64,000 nt of DNA, taken from positions 1 to 64,000 of the forward strand of contig NKIR01000006.1 in NCBI GenBank assembly GCA_002255985.1, in the 5' to 3' direction. The DNA is from Sphingomonadaceae bacterium PASS1. Its GTDB lineage: Bacteria > Pseudomonadota > Alphaproteobacteria > Sphingomonadales > Sphingomonadaceae. Below, piece by piece: positions 50,436 through 59,658 of this stretch. The notes under the pieces are model-generated. The model was given only the letters and a program-made list of their open reading frames with translations. It did no database searches and was not told the origin of the DNA. The position numbers and the translations under genes are program-made. Position 1 is the stretch's first letter; every line of letters starts with the position of its first letter.

Positions 50436-51602
50436 ATGACACGAAGCGTTTCGATATTTGGCGCCACCGGCTCTGTTGGTCTCTCCACCCTTGATCTCGT
50501 AAGGCAGCATCGCGACGCCTATCGCGTCGTTGCCCTGACAGCCAATGGCAATGCTTCCGCGCTTGCCAAGCTTGCCATTGAATTTGGTGCAGAGCTGGCC
50601 GTTGTTGCCGATGAGGCTGCCTATCCGGCGCTTAAAGATGCGCTGCTAGGTACTGGCATAGAAGCGGCTGCGGGTGCGCAAGCGCTTGTCGAGGCTGCTC
50701 AGCGTGATGTCGACTGGACCATGGCATCTATCGTGGGCTGTGCGGGACTGCCGCCCACCATGGCCGCGATACAGGCTGGCAGAACGGTTGCGCTTGCCAA
50801 TAAAGAAGCGCTTGTTTCGGCCGGCGCGCTGATGATGGCTGCGGTGCGGCAGTCAGGCGCGGCTTTATTACCCGTCGACAGCGAGCATAATGCCATTTTC
50901 CAGTGCCTTGCCGGAAGCAAGCTGGAACATGTGCGCAAAATCACTCTAACCGCAAGCGGCGGCCCGTTCCGGTCGTTCTCGCTTGACCAGATGCGCACCG
51001 TCACACCGGCGCAGGCGGTCGCGCATCCCAATTGGGACATGGGCGCAAAGATCAGTGTCGATTCCGCGACGATGATGAACAAGGGCCTTGAGCTTATCGA
51101 GGCATATCATCTGTTTCCCGTCGGGCTTGATAAGCTCGATATTTTGGTTCATCCGCAATCGGTCATCCATTCGATGGTGGAGTATGACGATTGTTCGACG
51201 CTGGCGCAGCTTGGTTCGCCAGACATGCGCATACCCATCGCCAGCGCGCTTGCATGGCCCGAGCGCATGGCTACGAACTGCAAGCCGCTTGATCTCGCGA
51301 CCATAGGCCAACTGACGTTTGAACAGCCGGACATTGTGCGCTTTCCCGCGCTCCGCTTGGCACGCGCGGCGATTACTGAAGGCGGCGCGAAGCCGGCCAT
51401 CCTGAACGCCGCCAATGAAGTGGCCGTCGAAGCGTTCTTGCACGGCCAGATTGGCTTTCTGGATATCGCTAACTTGGTGGAAGCGACATTGACGGCCTAT
51501 GCACCGGCTGCGCCCGCACATCTGGACGATCTGTTCAGCATAGATGCAGATGCCCGCATCTATGCGCGGCACGAATTGGAGACATTGACGCGTGGCAACT
51601 GA
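50436..51602 (+). CDS. dxr: 1-deoxy-D-xylulose 5-phosphate reductoisomerase
   Basis: The second enzyme of the MEP isoprenoid pathway, making MEP from DXP with NADPH. The 388-residue protein has the nucleotide-binding GATGSVGLSTLDLV near the start, LANKEALVSAG, and the catalytic loop region VDSEHNAIFQCL and MGAKISVDSATMMNKGLE (quoted as its main part). It overlaps rseP by 11 bases. Confidence 0.96.
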   Translation: MTRSVSIFGATGSVGLSTLDLVRQHRDAYRVVALTANGNASALAKLAIEFGAELAVVADEAAYPALKDALLGTGIEAAAGAQALVEAAQRDVDWTMASIVGCAGLPPTMAAIQAGRTVALANKEALVSAGALMMAAVRQSGAALLPVDSEHNAIFQCLAGSKLEHVRKITLTASGGPFRSFSLDQMRTVTPAQAVAHPNWDMGAKISVDSATMMNKGLELIEAYHLFPVGLDKLDILVHPQSVIHSMVEYDDCSTLAQLGSPDMRIPIASALAWPERMATNCKPLDLATIGQLTFEQPDIVRFPALRLARAAITEGGAKPAILNAANEVAVEAFLHGQIGFLDIANLVEATLTAYAPAAPAHLDDLFSIDADARIYARHELETLTRGN

Positions 51603-52713
51603 ATCACCCAATATCTTTTTGACCCTGATCGCGTTCATTGCGCTAATCGGGTCTTTGGTCGTTGTGCATGAGCTTGGGCATTATCTCGTCGGCCGCTGGT
51701 TCGGAGTAAAGGCGGAGAAATTCTCCATAGGCTTTGGACCGCAAATTTTGGGCAGGGTAGACAAGCGCGGCACATTGTGGCGCGTTGGACTGTTGCCATT
51801 GGGCGGATTTGTCCAGTTTGCTGGTGACATGAACCCGTCAAGCCAAGCCGATGAAAGCTGGCGGCAACTGCCCGAGGCCGAACGCAATCAGACTTTTCAG
51901 TCTAAAACGCTGTGGCAGCGCGCGTTGATCGTGTTTGCTGGCCCCGCGGTAAACTTCCTGCTCGCGATACTGATCTTCATGGGCTTTCTGCTGGCATTCG
52001 GGAAGTCGGTTACACCGCCCGTATTTGATGTCGTTCAGCCCGGAAGTCCTGCTGCCACAGCGGGTTTAATGCCAGGCGACCGAGTTTTGAAATTCAACGG
52101 ACGCAGCATCGAAACCTTTGACCAGATGGCAAACGAGATCATCATGATCCCCGGTGAGCGAGTTACTATCGAAATCGAGCGCAATGGCGAGCGGTTGGAA
52201 AAACAGGCCATGGTCGCTGAGGTCAAGGAAGCCGATCGCTTTGGTAACGAATACCGTATCGGCCGTATTGGCGTTGGCGCCAGCAAGGTTGAGACCCGCG
52301 AAGTCGGGATATTGGAGGCGCCATGGGCCGCTGTCTTGCAAACAGGCAATGTCTTGCGTCAGCAGATGATTGGCCTTGGGCAGATTATTTCAGGCCGGCG
52401 TCCGCTTTCCGAACTTGGCGGGCCATTGAAAATCGCGAAAGTTTCCGGTGAGGCGATGACCCTTGGCATATTGACGTTCATAAGCCTTGCGGCGCTGATC
52501 TCGATTAATTTGGGGTTCATCAATTTGCTGCCAATCCCGATGCTCGACGGAGGACATCTCTTGCTTTACGGAATTGAGACGATACGCAGGCGCCCCGCAA
52601 CACCGCAGGTGCAGGAGTGGGCTTTCCGTGCAGGGTTTGTGATGTTGGCGGCGTTCATGCTTATGGTGACATTTAATGATCTTGCGTCTTTCGGGCTTTT
52701 TGAAAGCGGCTGA
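51592..52713 (+). CDS. rseP: Site-2 protease RseP
   Basis: A 373-residue membrane zinc metalloprotease of the site-2 family. HELGHYL gives the HExxH zinc motif in the first membrane helix; a PDZ domain lies at about 125-200 (GLMPGDRVLKFNGRSI), and the third zinc ligand motif is LPIPMLDGGHLL. It starts at GTG 51592, overlapping dxr. It processes anti-sigma factors and signal peptides. bamA follows, as usual. Confidence 0.95.
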   Translation: MATESPNIFLTLIAFIALIGSLVVVHELGHYLVGRWFGVKAEKFSIGFGPQILGRVDKRGTLWRVGLLPLGGFVQFAGDMNPSSQADESWRQLPEAERNQTFQSKTLWQRALIVFAGPAVNFLLAILIFMGFLLAFGKSVTPPVFDVVQPGSPAATAGLMPGDRVLKFNGRSIETFDQMANEIIMIPGERVTIEIERNGERLEKQAMVAEVKEADRFGNEYRIGRIGVGASKVETREVGILEAPWAAVLQTGNVLRQQMIGLGQIISGRRPLSELGGPLKIAKVSGEAMTLGILTFISLAALISINLGFINLLPIPMLDGGHLLLYGIETIRRRPATPQVQEWAFRAGFVMLAAFMLMVTFNDLASFGLFESG

Positions 52714-52814
52714 AGGCATTGCATACTTGATTGCGGACGCTGCATGGGGCAGGGACGCAAAACCGTTTTAGCGGCAATGAGCCAACTCCCGGTGGGGGCC
52801 GGACATCAGATCGG

Positions 52815-55490
52815 ATGACAATGAAAAGTAGACCTTTCGGTAACCTCAAAAGCGTTGGCATTTTTTTGATGGGTTCAACCGCCCTTGCGGCGTCTGGCAC
52901 GATGACGCCCGCGTTTGCGCAAACCAAACCGTCGGCACCTTCTGCTGAGCCATCCGCGCCAACTGCGGTCGATCAAATCAAGTCCATCACCATTGTCGGT
53001 ACACAGCGACTCGAGGGTGATACAGTCCGGTCCTACATCCGGTTACGGACAGGGCAGCCTTGGACTCAGGTTTCTGCCGACCAAGCGTTGAAAGACTTAT
53101 ACGCGACTGAATTGTTTGCAGATGTCGCAGTGCGCAACAATTCCGGCGCGGTTGTCATTGAAGTTCGCGAAAACCCTGTGGTTAACCGCATCATTCTTGA
53201 AGGCAACAAGCGCATCAAGAACGACAAGATTGAACCCGAAATCAAATTGGCGCCACGCCAGATTTACTCGCGTTCGAAAGTGCGTGCTGACGTTGCGCGC
53301 ATCGTTGAACTCTACAAGCGTCAGGGACGCTTCGCTGCCGTGGTCGAACCCAAGTTGGTCCAGTTGGATCAGAACCGCGTCGATATCGTCTTCGAAATCA
53401 CCGAAGGTCCCAAGTCAAAAGTTCAGCAGATCAACATCATCGGCAACGAAAAGTTCTCCGATGGTGATCTGCGTGGCGAAATGGTTACGAAGCAAGCGCG
53501 GTTTTACCGCTTCTTTAGCTCAGGCACCAGCTACGACCCCGACCGTTTGGCATTCGACCAACAAAAGCTGCGCCAGTTTTATCTGACGCAAGGCTACGCC
53601 GATTTCCGCGTGGTATCCGCTATTGCGGAACTGACACCGGATAAGCAGGATTTCATCATCACTTATGTGGTGGAAGAAGGCGACCGCTACAAATTCGGCG
53701 ATGTGAAGGTTGAAAGCCAAATCCGCGATTTCGATTCCGATCGACTGACAACGACATTGCGTATGAAAAAGGGCGATTGGTACAACGCCAAGATGGTCGA
53801 AGATACTGTCGAAAGCCTCTCGGAAACCGCTGGTCTATTTGGCTATGCTTTTGCCGACGTGAACCCCGATTTCCAGCGCGACAAAGAAACGCTAACGATG
53901 GGCATCACGTTCAACGTGGCTGAGTCGCCGCGTGTGTTCGTTGAGCGTATTGACATTAACGGCAACACGCTGACTCAAGACAAGGTCGTTCGTCGTGAGT
54001 TCCGTTTGAACGAAGGCGACGCGTTTAACAGCATCCAGGTGAAGCGCACCGCAGAGCGCATCAAGTCGCTTGGCTATTTCCAGGAAGATCTTGAAGTCGA
54101 GCAAGCACAGGGTGGCGCGCCCGACCGCATCGTGCTGACGACCAATGTCGAGGAAAAGGCAACAGGCGAATTGTCGCTTTCGGCTGGTTTCTCGTCCATT
54201 GAAAACTTCATTTTCCAAGGATCGATCAAGCAGCGGAACTTCCGCGGTCTTGGCCAGGAATTGCGCACGAATATCTCTTATTCATCCTATTCGAAATCTG
54301 CTGAAATCGGGTTTACCGAGCCTTATCTGTTCGACCGCTCAATTGCAGTTTCCGGCGATATCTTCCGTCGCGATTTGAACAGCTTCAACTTCTTCAACAA
54401 TCAACGCAACACAACATATCAGCAGGCAACCACCGGGTTTCAGCTGCGCGTTGGTGTGCCGGTGAACGAATATATCTATTTTCAGGCACGCTATGGCCTC
54501 AGCCAGGACGACATCTCGTTGGATGAAAACACGTTTTTCACCGACCCGGATGGTGCAGGTCCGCTACCTGCGTCTTGCGACCCAATCGTCGCTGGCCGGT
54601 TCCTTTGTGATGCCACGGGCAAACGCCTGACTTCATCGCTGGGTTATACCTTGTTATATGATGATCGCGATAACCGGATCCGTCCGACGCGTGGACAGAG
54701 TGTTGGTATTAGCCAAGATTTCGCAGGACTTGGCGGCAGTGTCAAATATATCAAGACACGCATTAACGCCGACAAGTTCTGGAAGCCATTTGGGAACTTT
54801 GTGTTTGGCCTGTCGCTTGAGAGCGGATACATCCACCCACTAGAAAACCGTGGGCTTTCGTCATTGGGCATTGACGACGTTCGTTTGACCGATCGTTTCT
54901 ACCTTGGTGAACCACAGATGCGCGGGTTTGATATTCGTGGCGTCGGTCCCCGGGTACAGCGTGTGTTCTTTCAAGGCCAAATCGTCAACGGCGCTGCGGT
55001 GAACGCGCCATTGACGGATCGGAACCAGATCCAGGACGACGCAATCGGCGGTCGGTTATATTATATGGGCCGTGCGGAGCTTCAGATTCCGCTGGGCAGT
55101 GGAGCCAAGGAATTGGGTCTGCGCCCATCGTTGTTCGTCGATGTCGGTTCGGTCTTCGACGTGACCCGGCCTATATTGCAGACGGTTCAGCAACGCGAAG
55201 TGTTGTCTGATGGCACGCAAGGTTCGCCGCTATATTACTTTGTGGACACCACAGGAACACTTCAGACATCAACCACAGCAACCAATGCCGATGGATCGGC
55301 ACGTGTATCTGCGCTGCGTTTCGAGGAGCGCTTCTTTGGCGATACATGGAAACCGCGACTGTCGGTTGGTTTTGGCGTAAACTGGAACTCGCCTTTTGGT
55401 CCTTTCAGGATTGATATTGCCCGCGCGCTGCTAAAACAGCCTGGGGACGACACCAAATTATTTACATTCAACGTAGGAACGCAATTCTAA
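52815..55490 (+). CDS. bamA: Outer-membrane protein assembly factor BamA
   Basis: A 891-residue BamA. A signal peptide (GIFLMGSTALAASG...AFAQ, about 1-36) and a proline/alanine-rich linker are followed by five POTRA domains (about 50-440; IKSITIVGTQRLEGDTVRSY is the first) and a C-terminal beta barrel ending in FNVGTQF. The conserved MRGFDIRGVGPR is the VRGY-like loop that folds into the barrel lumen. The ATG at 52815 is chosen; 52821 is a close alternative. It is coupled to ompH by TAATG. Confidence 0.95.
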   Translation: MTMKSRPFGNLKSVGIFLMGSTALAASGTMTPAFAQTKPSAPSAEPSAPTAVDQIKSITIVGTQRLEGDTVRSYIRLRTGQPWTQVSADQALKDLYATELFADVAVRNNSGAVVIEVRENPVVNRIILEGNKRIKNDKIEPEIKLAPRQIYSRSKVRADVARIVELYKRQGRFAAVVEPKLVQLDQNRVDIVFEITEGPKSKVQQINIIGNEKFSDGDLRGEMVTKQARFYRFFSSGTSYDPDRLAFDQQKLRQFYLTQGYADFRVVSAIAELTPDKQDFIITYVVEEGDRYKFGDVKVESQIRDFDSDRLTTTLRMKKGDWYNAKMVEDTVESLSETAGLFGYAFADVNPDFQRDKETLTMGITFNVAESPRVFVERIDINGNTLTQDKVVRREFRLNEGDAFNSIQVKRTAERIKSLGYFQEDLEVEQAQGGAPDRIVLTTNVEEKATGELSLSAGFSSIENFIFQGSIKQRNFRGLGQELRTNISYSSYSKSAEIGFTEPYLFDRSIAVSGDIFRRDLNSFNFFNNQRNTTYQQATTGFQLRVGVPVNEYIYFQARYGLSQDDISLDENTFFTDPDGAGPLPASCDPIVAGRFLCDATGKRLTSSLGYTLLYDDRDNRIRPTRGQSVGISQDFAGLGGSVKYIKTRINADKFWKPFGNFVFGLSLESGYIHPLENRGLSSLGIDDVRLTDRFYLGEPQMRGFDIRGVGPRVQRVFFQGQIVNGAAVNAPLTDRNQIQDDAIGGRLYYMGRAELQIPLGSGAKELGLRPSLFVDVGSVFDVTRPILQTVQQREVLSDGTQGSPLYYFVDTTGTLQTSTTATNADGSARVSALRFEERFFGDTWKPRLSVGFGVNWNSPFGPFRIDIARALLKQPGDDTKLFTFNVGTQF

Positions 55491-56185
55491 TGAAAATTCG
55501 TAACACCGCCATCGTGGCAGCTCTCTTGTCAGCAACAGCCATTGCTGTTCCAGCAACGGCTCAGGTATCAGGCATTGCAACCGCCGAAACATCGGTCGCT
55601 ATTGCCCGTACAAAGGCACTCGGTACTGCGTATCAGCAGATCGGGACGCAATATGCAGCCGTTGTTCAGCAGATGCAGACGAAGCGTCAGGAAATCAACA
55701 ACATCAATGCACAGCTTGATACCAATAAAGATAAAGAGCTGACGCAGGCTGAACTCGACGTTGCGATTAAAGCAAAAAACCCTTTGCTGACGCAGCTTGA
55801 TGAGAAGCAAAAGGAAATAAACACGCTTCAGGATCCGATTATCTTGGCGCAATTATATGCCGTCGAGCAGGTTGCGTTGAAGTATGAAGCTGCCCAGCAG
55901 GCTGTTATTACGGCAAAGAAAATCAACGTCATTTTGGCACCGGATGCATTTGTTTGGGCACCCGAAGCCGTTGACGTAACGCCTGCGATTACCGCTGAAT
56001 TGGATAAAGCTATTCCAGCAGCCGTAACCACACCCCCTGCGGGCTATCGTCCGTCGCGTCAGATTGGTGCTTTGTATCAGCAAATTCAGCAGTTGTTTAA
56101 CAACGCAGCGCAGATGCAATCCGCTCAGGCCGCTGCGGCTCAACCACGCGCTGCCGCACCAGCGGCGCAGCCAGAAAGCCGCTAA
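55490..56185 (+). CDS. OmpH/Skp-family periplasmic chaperone
   Basis: A 231-residue protein with a signal peptide ([16 protein letters not shown]) and a long helical coiled-coil-prone region (about 50-130, [16 protein letters not shown]) as in Skp, plus a Gln/Ala-rich C-terminus. Skp holds outer-membrane proteins in solution on their way to BamA. It is longer than E. coli Skp by about 70 residues. The ATG at 55490 overlaps the bamA stop. Confidence 0.88.
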   Translation: MKIRNTAIVAALLSATAIAVPATAQVSGIATAETSVAIARTKALGTAYQQIGTQYAAVVQQMQTKRQEINNINAQLDTNKDKELTQAELDVAIKAKNPLLTQLDEKQKEINTLQDPIILAQLYAVEQVALKYEAAQQAVITAKKINVILAPDAFVWAPEAVDVTPAITAELDKAIPAAVTTPPAGYRPSRQIGALYQQIQQLFNNAAQMQSAQAAAAQPRAAAPAAQPESR

Positions 56186-56190
56186 GCGGA

Positions 56191-56652
56191 ATGAGCGAGG
56201 CCGATTTTAGCAACTATGACGTCCGTCGGGTTATGTCGGTGCTTCCGCACCGTTACCCGATGTTGCTGGTTGACCGCGTTGAAGAGCTTATCGTTGATGA
56301 GCGTATCAGCGCGATTAAAGCCGTAACGATCAATGAAGGGTTCTTTCAGGGACATTTCCCTGGAAGGCCTATCATGCCCGGCGTTCTAATTGTCGAAGCG
56401 CTAGCGCAAGCGGCTGGCGTTTTGGCCATGGAAAGCTTCAACCTCGTCGGTTCAGGCAAGCTGGTGTATTTCATGTCCATCGACAATGCGAAGTTCCGTG
56501 CGCCCGTCGAGCCCGGTTGTTTGCTGCATCTGAATGTCGAATTTGTGCAAAAGCGTCCGCGCGTATGCAAATTTGCGGGTCGTGCGATGATGGGTGATCA
56601 GGTCGCGGCAGAAGCTGAATTCATGGCCATGATTGCGGATCCTCCAGCTTGA
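56191..56652 (+). CDS. fabZ: 3-hydroxyacyl-[acyl-carrier-protein] dehydratase FabZ
   Basis: A 153-residue hot-dog-fold dehydratase of fatty acid synthesis. The catalytic [13 protein letters not shown] and [20 protein letters not shown] blocks are intact, with the active His and Glu. It starts five bases after ompH. In many Gram-negatives lpxD precedes fabZ and lpxA follows; both are absent at this locus. Confidence 0.96.
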   Translation: MSEADFSNYDVRRVMSVLPHRYPMLLVDRVEELIVDERISAIKAVTINEGFFQGHFPGRPIMPGVLIVEALAQAAGVLAMESFNLVGSGKLVYFMSIDNAKFRAPVEPGCLLHLNVEFVQKRPRVCKFAGRAMMGDQVAAEAEFMAMIADPPA

Positions 56653-56764
56653 TAACATGCGCGGATAATTGAATCTTGCTATAATTGGCGTCCACCGCTA
56701 TGCGCGGCGCTTCCGAATTTAGGGCTTCCGGTCGGAAACCGGTCGCTGAACAAAGGAATTATGT

Positions 56765-56992
56765 ATGAAAGCCGACATTCACCCCGATTATCACATGATC
56801 AAGGTGCAGATGACCGATGGCACCGTCTTCGAAACACGCTCCACCTGGGGCAAGGAAGGCGATACGTTGGCTCTGGATATTGACCCGACTTCGCACCCAG
56901 CATGGACCGGTGGTTCGGGCCGTATGCTCGACACAGGCGGCCGCGTTGCTCAGTTCAACAAGCGCTTTGGTGGCCTTAGCCTCAAGAAGTAA
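56765..56992 (+). CDS. rpmE: 50S ribosomal protein L31
   Basis: A 75-residue L31 lacking the zinc-binding cysteines (the C-minus type): [20 protein letters not shown] and a conserved end [12 protein letters not shown]. Zinc-independent forms allow growth under zinc limitation when two paralogues exist; only one is seen here. It has its own upstream gap of 110 bases and a GGAATTATGT region before the start. Confidence 0.95.
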   Translation: MKADIHPDYHMIKVQMTDGTVFETRSTWGKEGDTLALDIDPTSHPAWTGGSGRMLDTGGRVAQFNKRFGGLSLKK

Positions 56993-57076
56993 GATAATCA
57001 GCGTGCCGGGTTGACGCCCGGCATGTGACAATCTTAATGCCAAAGTATAGGAACGCGCCTGCCTTAGTGGCGCTAT

Positions 57077-57152
57077 GGCGACCGTAGCTCAGTTGGTTAG
57101 AGCGCTGGTTTGTGGTACCAGAGGTCGGGGGTTCAAGACCCCTCGGTCGCCC
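57077..57152 (+). tRNA. tRNA-His (GTG anticodon)
   Basis: GGCGACC at the 5' side pairs with GGTCGCC at the 3' side, the anticodon loop reads GGTTTGTGGTACC (GUG) and the T loop is GGGTTCAAGACCC. The 3' end is followed by CCCA, so the CCA is only partly encoded. The extra G-1 typical of tRNA-His would need to be added. The track ORF at 57112 starts inside this gene and is trimmed. Confidence 0.93.
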
Positions 57153-57270
57153 CATTTATTCCCCCAGCATAATCCGAGTGACATTCGCATTGCGAAATAT
57201 TATTACGTCGATGTGTAATTTTATTCCGACTGTCGTTGAATTAAATTCGTCCGTATTTGGGAGTGACGAG

Positions 57271-58302
57271 ATGCCCGCTATTTGGGATTTGCCAGACTTT
57301 GACTCGCATGAAGCGGTCCATGTGTTTGATGACCGTGCCACAGGGCTCAAGGCGGTCATTGCGGTGCACTCGACCCATTTGGGGCCAGCAGCGGGCGGAA
57401 CGCGTTTCTGGCATTATGCCGACTCACAAGCGGCGATCACCGACGCGCTTCGGCTGTCGCGCGGTATGAGCTATAAGAACGCAATGGCAGGGCTTTCGGC
57501 CGGTGGTGGTAAGGCCGTCATTTTGGCGAATCCGCAGCTGGCCAAACCACAGGAATTGCTTGAAGCGTTTGCACGCGCGATCGACTCGCTCGGCGGCAAA
57601 TATATCACTGCGCAGGATGTTGGCATTTCCGAAGCGGACATGGTCGCCGTCTCCAAGGTTACCCCGCATGTTGCCGGACTTCCTGGCCAGGGTGGTGATC
57701 CCGGTCCGTACACCTCTCGCGGGGTATTCCTCGGCGTCAAGGCGGCGGTAAAGCATGCGCTCGGCACCGACGACCTTAATGGCGTCCATGTGGCCATTCA
57801 GGGTGTTGGCAGCGTCGGCGGCGGTCTCGCGCGTTATCTGGCGGCAGAGGGCGCGAAGCTGACCCTCGCAGATGTTGACGCGCAACGCGCTGCAGGCCTC
57901 GCGCGTGAACTTGGCGGGCAAAGTGTTGCGGCCGATGCCATTATGACAGTGGAAGCCGATGTGTTCAGCCCTTGCGCGCTTGGTGCGGTGCTGACCGAAG
58001 CCAGTGTAGCCGCGTTAAGAGTGCGCGCTGTGGCGGGGGGTGCAAACAATCAGCTCGCAACCGGCGCCGAAGGGCGGATGCTCGCCGACCGCGGTATCTT
58101 ATATGCGCCGGATTACGTCATTAACGCAGGCGGTATTATCAACGTACTGCGCCAGATCGAAAATGCCGACGATGCCGAGATTAACCGGCGCATCGACGCC
58201 ATTGCAGGCCGATTGGCGGCAATCTGGAATGAAAGTGATTCGACCGGAAATACACCGGCTGAAGTCGCAGACAATATAGCACAAAAGCTTATTGGCCGCT
58301 GA
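57271..58302 (+). CDS. Glu/Leu/Phe/Val dehydrogenase family protein
   Basis: A 343-residue amino acid dehydrogenase. THLGPAAGGTRFW, the catalytic-lysine block KNAMAGLSAGGGKAVIL and the NAD-binding VAIQGVGSVGGGLARYLA are typical of leucine/phenylalanine dehydrogenases. It interconverts branched or aromatic amino acids and 2-oxo acids. The ATG at 57271 (after GGGAGTGACGAG) is used because the track ORF overlaps tRNA-His. ccmC follows after 37 bases. Confidence 0.9.
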   Translation: MPAIWDLPDFDSHEAVHVFDDRATGLKAVIAVHSTHLGPAAGGTRFWHYADSQAAITDALRLSRGMSYKNAMAGLSAGGGKAVILANPQLAKPQELLEAFARAIDSLGGKYITAQDVGISEADMVAVSKVTPHVAGLPGQGGDPGPYTSRGVFLGVKAAVKHALGTDDLNGVHVAIQGVGSVGGGLARYLAAEGAKLTLADVDAQRAAGLARELGGQSVAADAIMTVEADVFSPCALGAVLTEASVAALRVRAVAGGANNQLATGAEGRMLADRGILYAPDYVINAGGIINVLRQIENADDAEINRRIDAIAGRLAAIWNESDSTGNTPAEVADNIAQKLIGR

Positions 58303-58339
58303 TGCCAAATCCATTGGCGTAGCGCTTTTGCGGTGCTAG

Positions 58340-59071
58340 ATGCGTCGCCGAGTTATGCATCGTTTCGCCAATCCTGCCCGCTTTTTGCGTATCGCAAAGC
58401 CACTCACGCCTTGGCTGTTGTGGTTGGGCATCGCTTTGACTCTTGGTGCTTGCCTGTGGGGTGTGTTCTTCACTCCTACTGAGCGCCTTATGGGCGACAC
58501 CGTAAAGATTATATTTGTACATGTGCCCGCTGCTTGGTTGGGTATGGGCGGATGGACCGGCATTGCCATTGCGAGCATCGTTCAGTTGGTGTGGCGCCAT
58601 CCGCTCGCTGGCGTGTCCGCACGCGCAATTGCCGTCCCTGGAGCAACCTTTGCGGCGATTTGCCTGATCACCGGGTCGATTTGGGGCAGGCCAACATGGG
58701 GAACATGGTGGGTGTGGGATGGACGCCTGACATCGATGCTGGTCCTATTTTTTCTCTATCTTGGATATATCGCGCTTTCAAACGCATCGAGCGAGAAGGG
58801 CGATACCAGCCGCGTTGCCGCCGTTTTCGGTATCATTGGTGCCGTCAACATTCCGATCATCAACCGCTCGGTCATCTGGTGGGAAAGCCAGCACCAAAAG
58901 GCGAGCATCACCTTGGGTGGCTCTTCCATCGATCAAGCCTATCTTGTGCCGCTTTTTGTGTCTGTCGCGGGCTTCAGCCTGTTGTTCAGCGCGTTGGTGT
59001 TGATGCGGATGCGCACTGCGCTGGCTGAAATGCGGATTGAGGTGCGGATGCGCCGGATGGCGGACTATTGA
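58340..59071 (+). CDS. ccmC: Heme exporter protein CcmC
   Basis: A 243-residue, six-helix membrane protein of cytochrome c maturation system I. It contains the heme-handling WWD-type domain (GTWWVWDGRLTSMLVL) and periplasmic histidines (IIFVHVPAAW). CcmC loads heme onto CcmE. Its stop overlaps the ccmD start by one base (TGATG). First gene of the ccmCDEFGHI operon. Confidence 0.94.
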   Translation: MRRRVMHRFANPARFLRIAKPLTPWLLWLGIALTLGACLWGVFFTPTERLMGDTVKIIFVHVPAAWLGMGGWTGIAIASIVQLVWRHPLAGVSARAIAVPGATFAAICLITGSIWGRPTWGTWWVWDGRLTSMLVLFFLYLGYIALSNASSEKGDTSRVAAVFGIIGAVNIPIINRSVIWWESQHQKASITLGGSSIDQAYLVPLFVSVAGFSLLFSALVLMRMRTALAEMRIEVRMRRMADY

Positions 59072-59202
59072 TGCCGCACGCACCGTTCATTATCGCGTCG
59101 TTCGCCGTTACGGGCGTTGGCATTAGCTGGCTCGTGATCTCAAGCTATCTTGCCATGCGTCGCACAGAGGCATCAGCAGATGAATTGAGGCAACAGCCAT
59201 GA
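59071..59202 (+). CDS. ccmD: Heme exporter protein CcmD-like
   Basis: A 43-residue single-helix membrane protein, absent from the ORF track because of its length. It reads MPHAPFIIASFAVTGVGISW and continues with a hydrophobic helix and a basic MRRTEASADELRQ end. Its ATG overlaps the ccmC stop and its stop overlaps the ccmE start (ATGA), so coding is very likely. CcmD helps release holo-CcmE from CcmAB-CcmC. Confidence 0.82.
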   Translation: MPHAPFIIASFAVTGVGISWLVISSYLAMRRTEASADELRQQP

Positions 59203-59648
59203 AGCCCAAGCATCAACGTCTGTTGCTTGCCGTGATTGCGGTTTTTGCGTTGATAGGGGCTGGGCTGATCGCCGCGGCGGCTTTGCGGGAAGAAGCTTCA
59301 TACTTTTACACGCCCACCACCTTGGCCAGCGCCAATGTCGCCCCGGGCAAAGCCATTAGGCTTGGCGGCATGGTGCAAAAGGGCTCAATCGTTCGCGCCG
59401 CCGATGGTGTTTCGATTACCTTTACCGTGCAGGACAAGGATAGGTCGCAAAAGGTTGCCTATCGCGGCATTACGCCCGATCTGTTCGTTGAAGGATCTGG
59501 TGTCGTTGCAGATGGCCGGCTTGGCCCCGACCGTGTCTTTGTCGCGGACAGTTTGTTGGCCAAGCATGACGAAAATTATGTGCCCAAAGAACTGGCGGAT
59601 ATCGACATGACTTCCGCAGAACACACAAAGGACACGCTTTCAAAATGA
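59199..59648 (+). CDS. ccmE: Cytochrome c-type biogenesis protein CcmE
   Basis: A 149-residue periplasmic heme chaperone with an N-terminal membrane anchor (LLLAVIAVFALIGAGLIAAA) and an OB-fold beta domain. The covalent heme site is the His in LAKHDENYVPKE (about residue 127). It takes heme from CcmC and passes it to CcmF-CcmH. Coupled to ccmD. Confidence 0.95.
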   Translation: MKPKHQRLLLAVIAVFALIGAGLIAAAALREEASYFYTPTTLASANVAPGKAIRLGGMVQKGSIVRAADGVSITFTVQDKDRSQKVAYRGITPDLFVEGSGVVADGRLGPDRVFVADSLLAKHDENYVPKELADIDMTSAEHTKDTLSK

Positions 59649-59658
59649 AGGCTTTGAC

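Noticed and set aside
57112-57270. 5' extension of the dehydrogenase ORF
   Set aside because: It begins inside tRNA-His; the ATG at 57271 has a clear ribosome-binding site.
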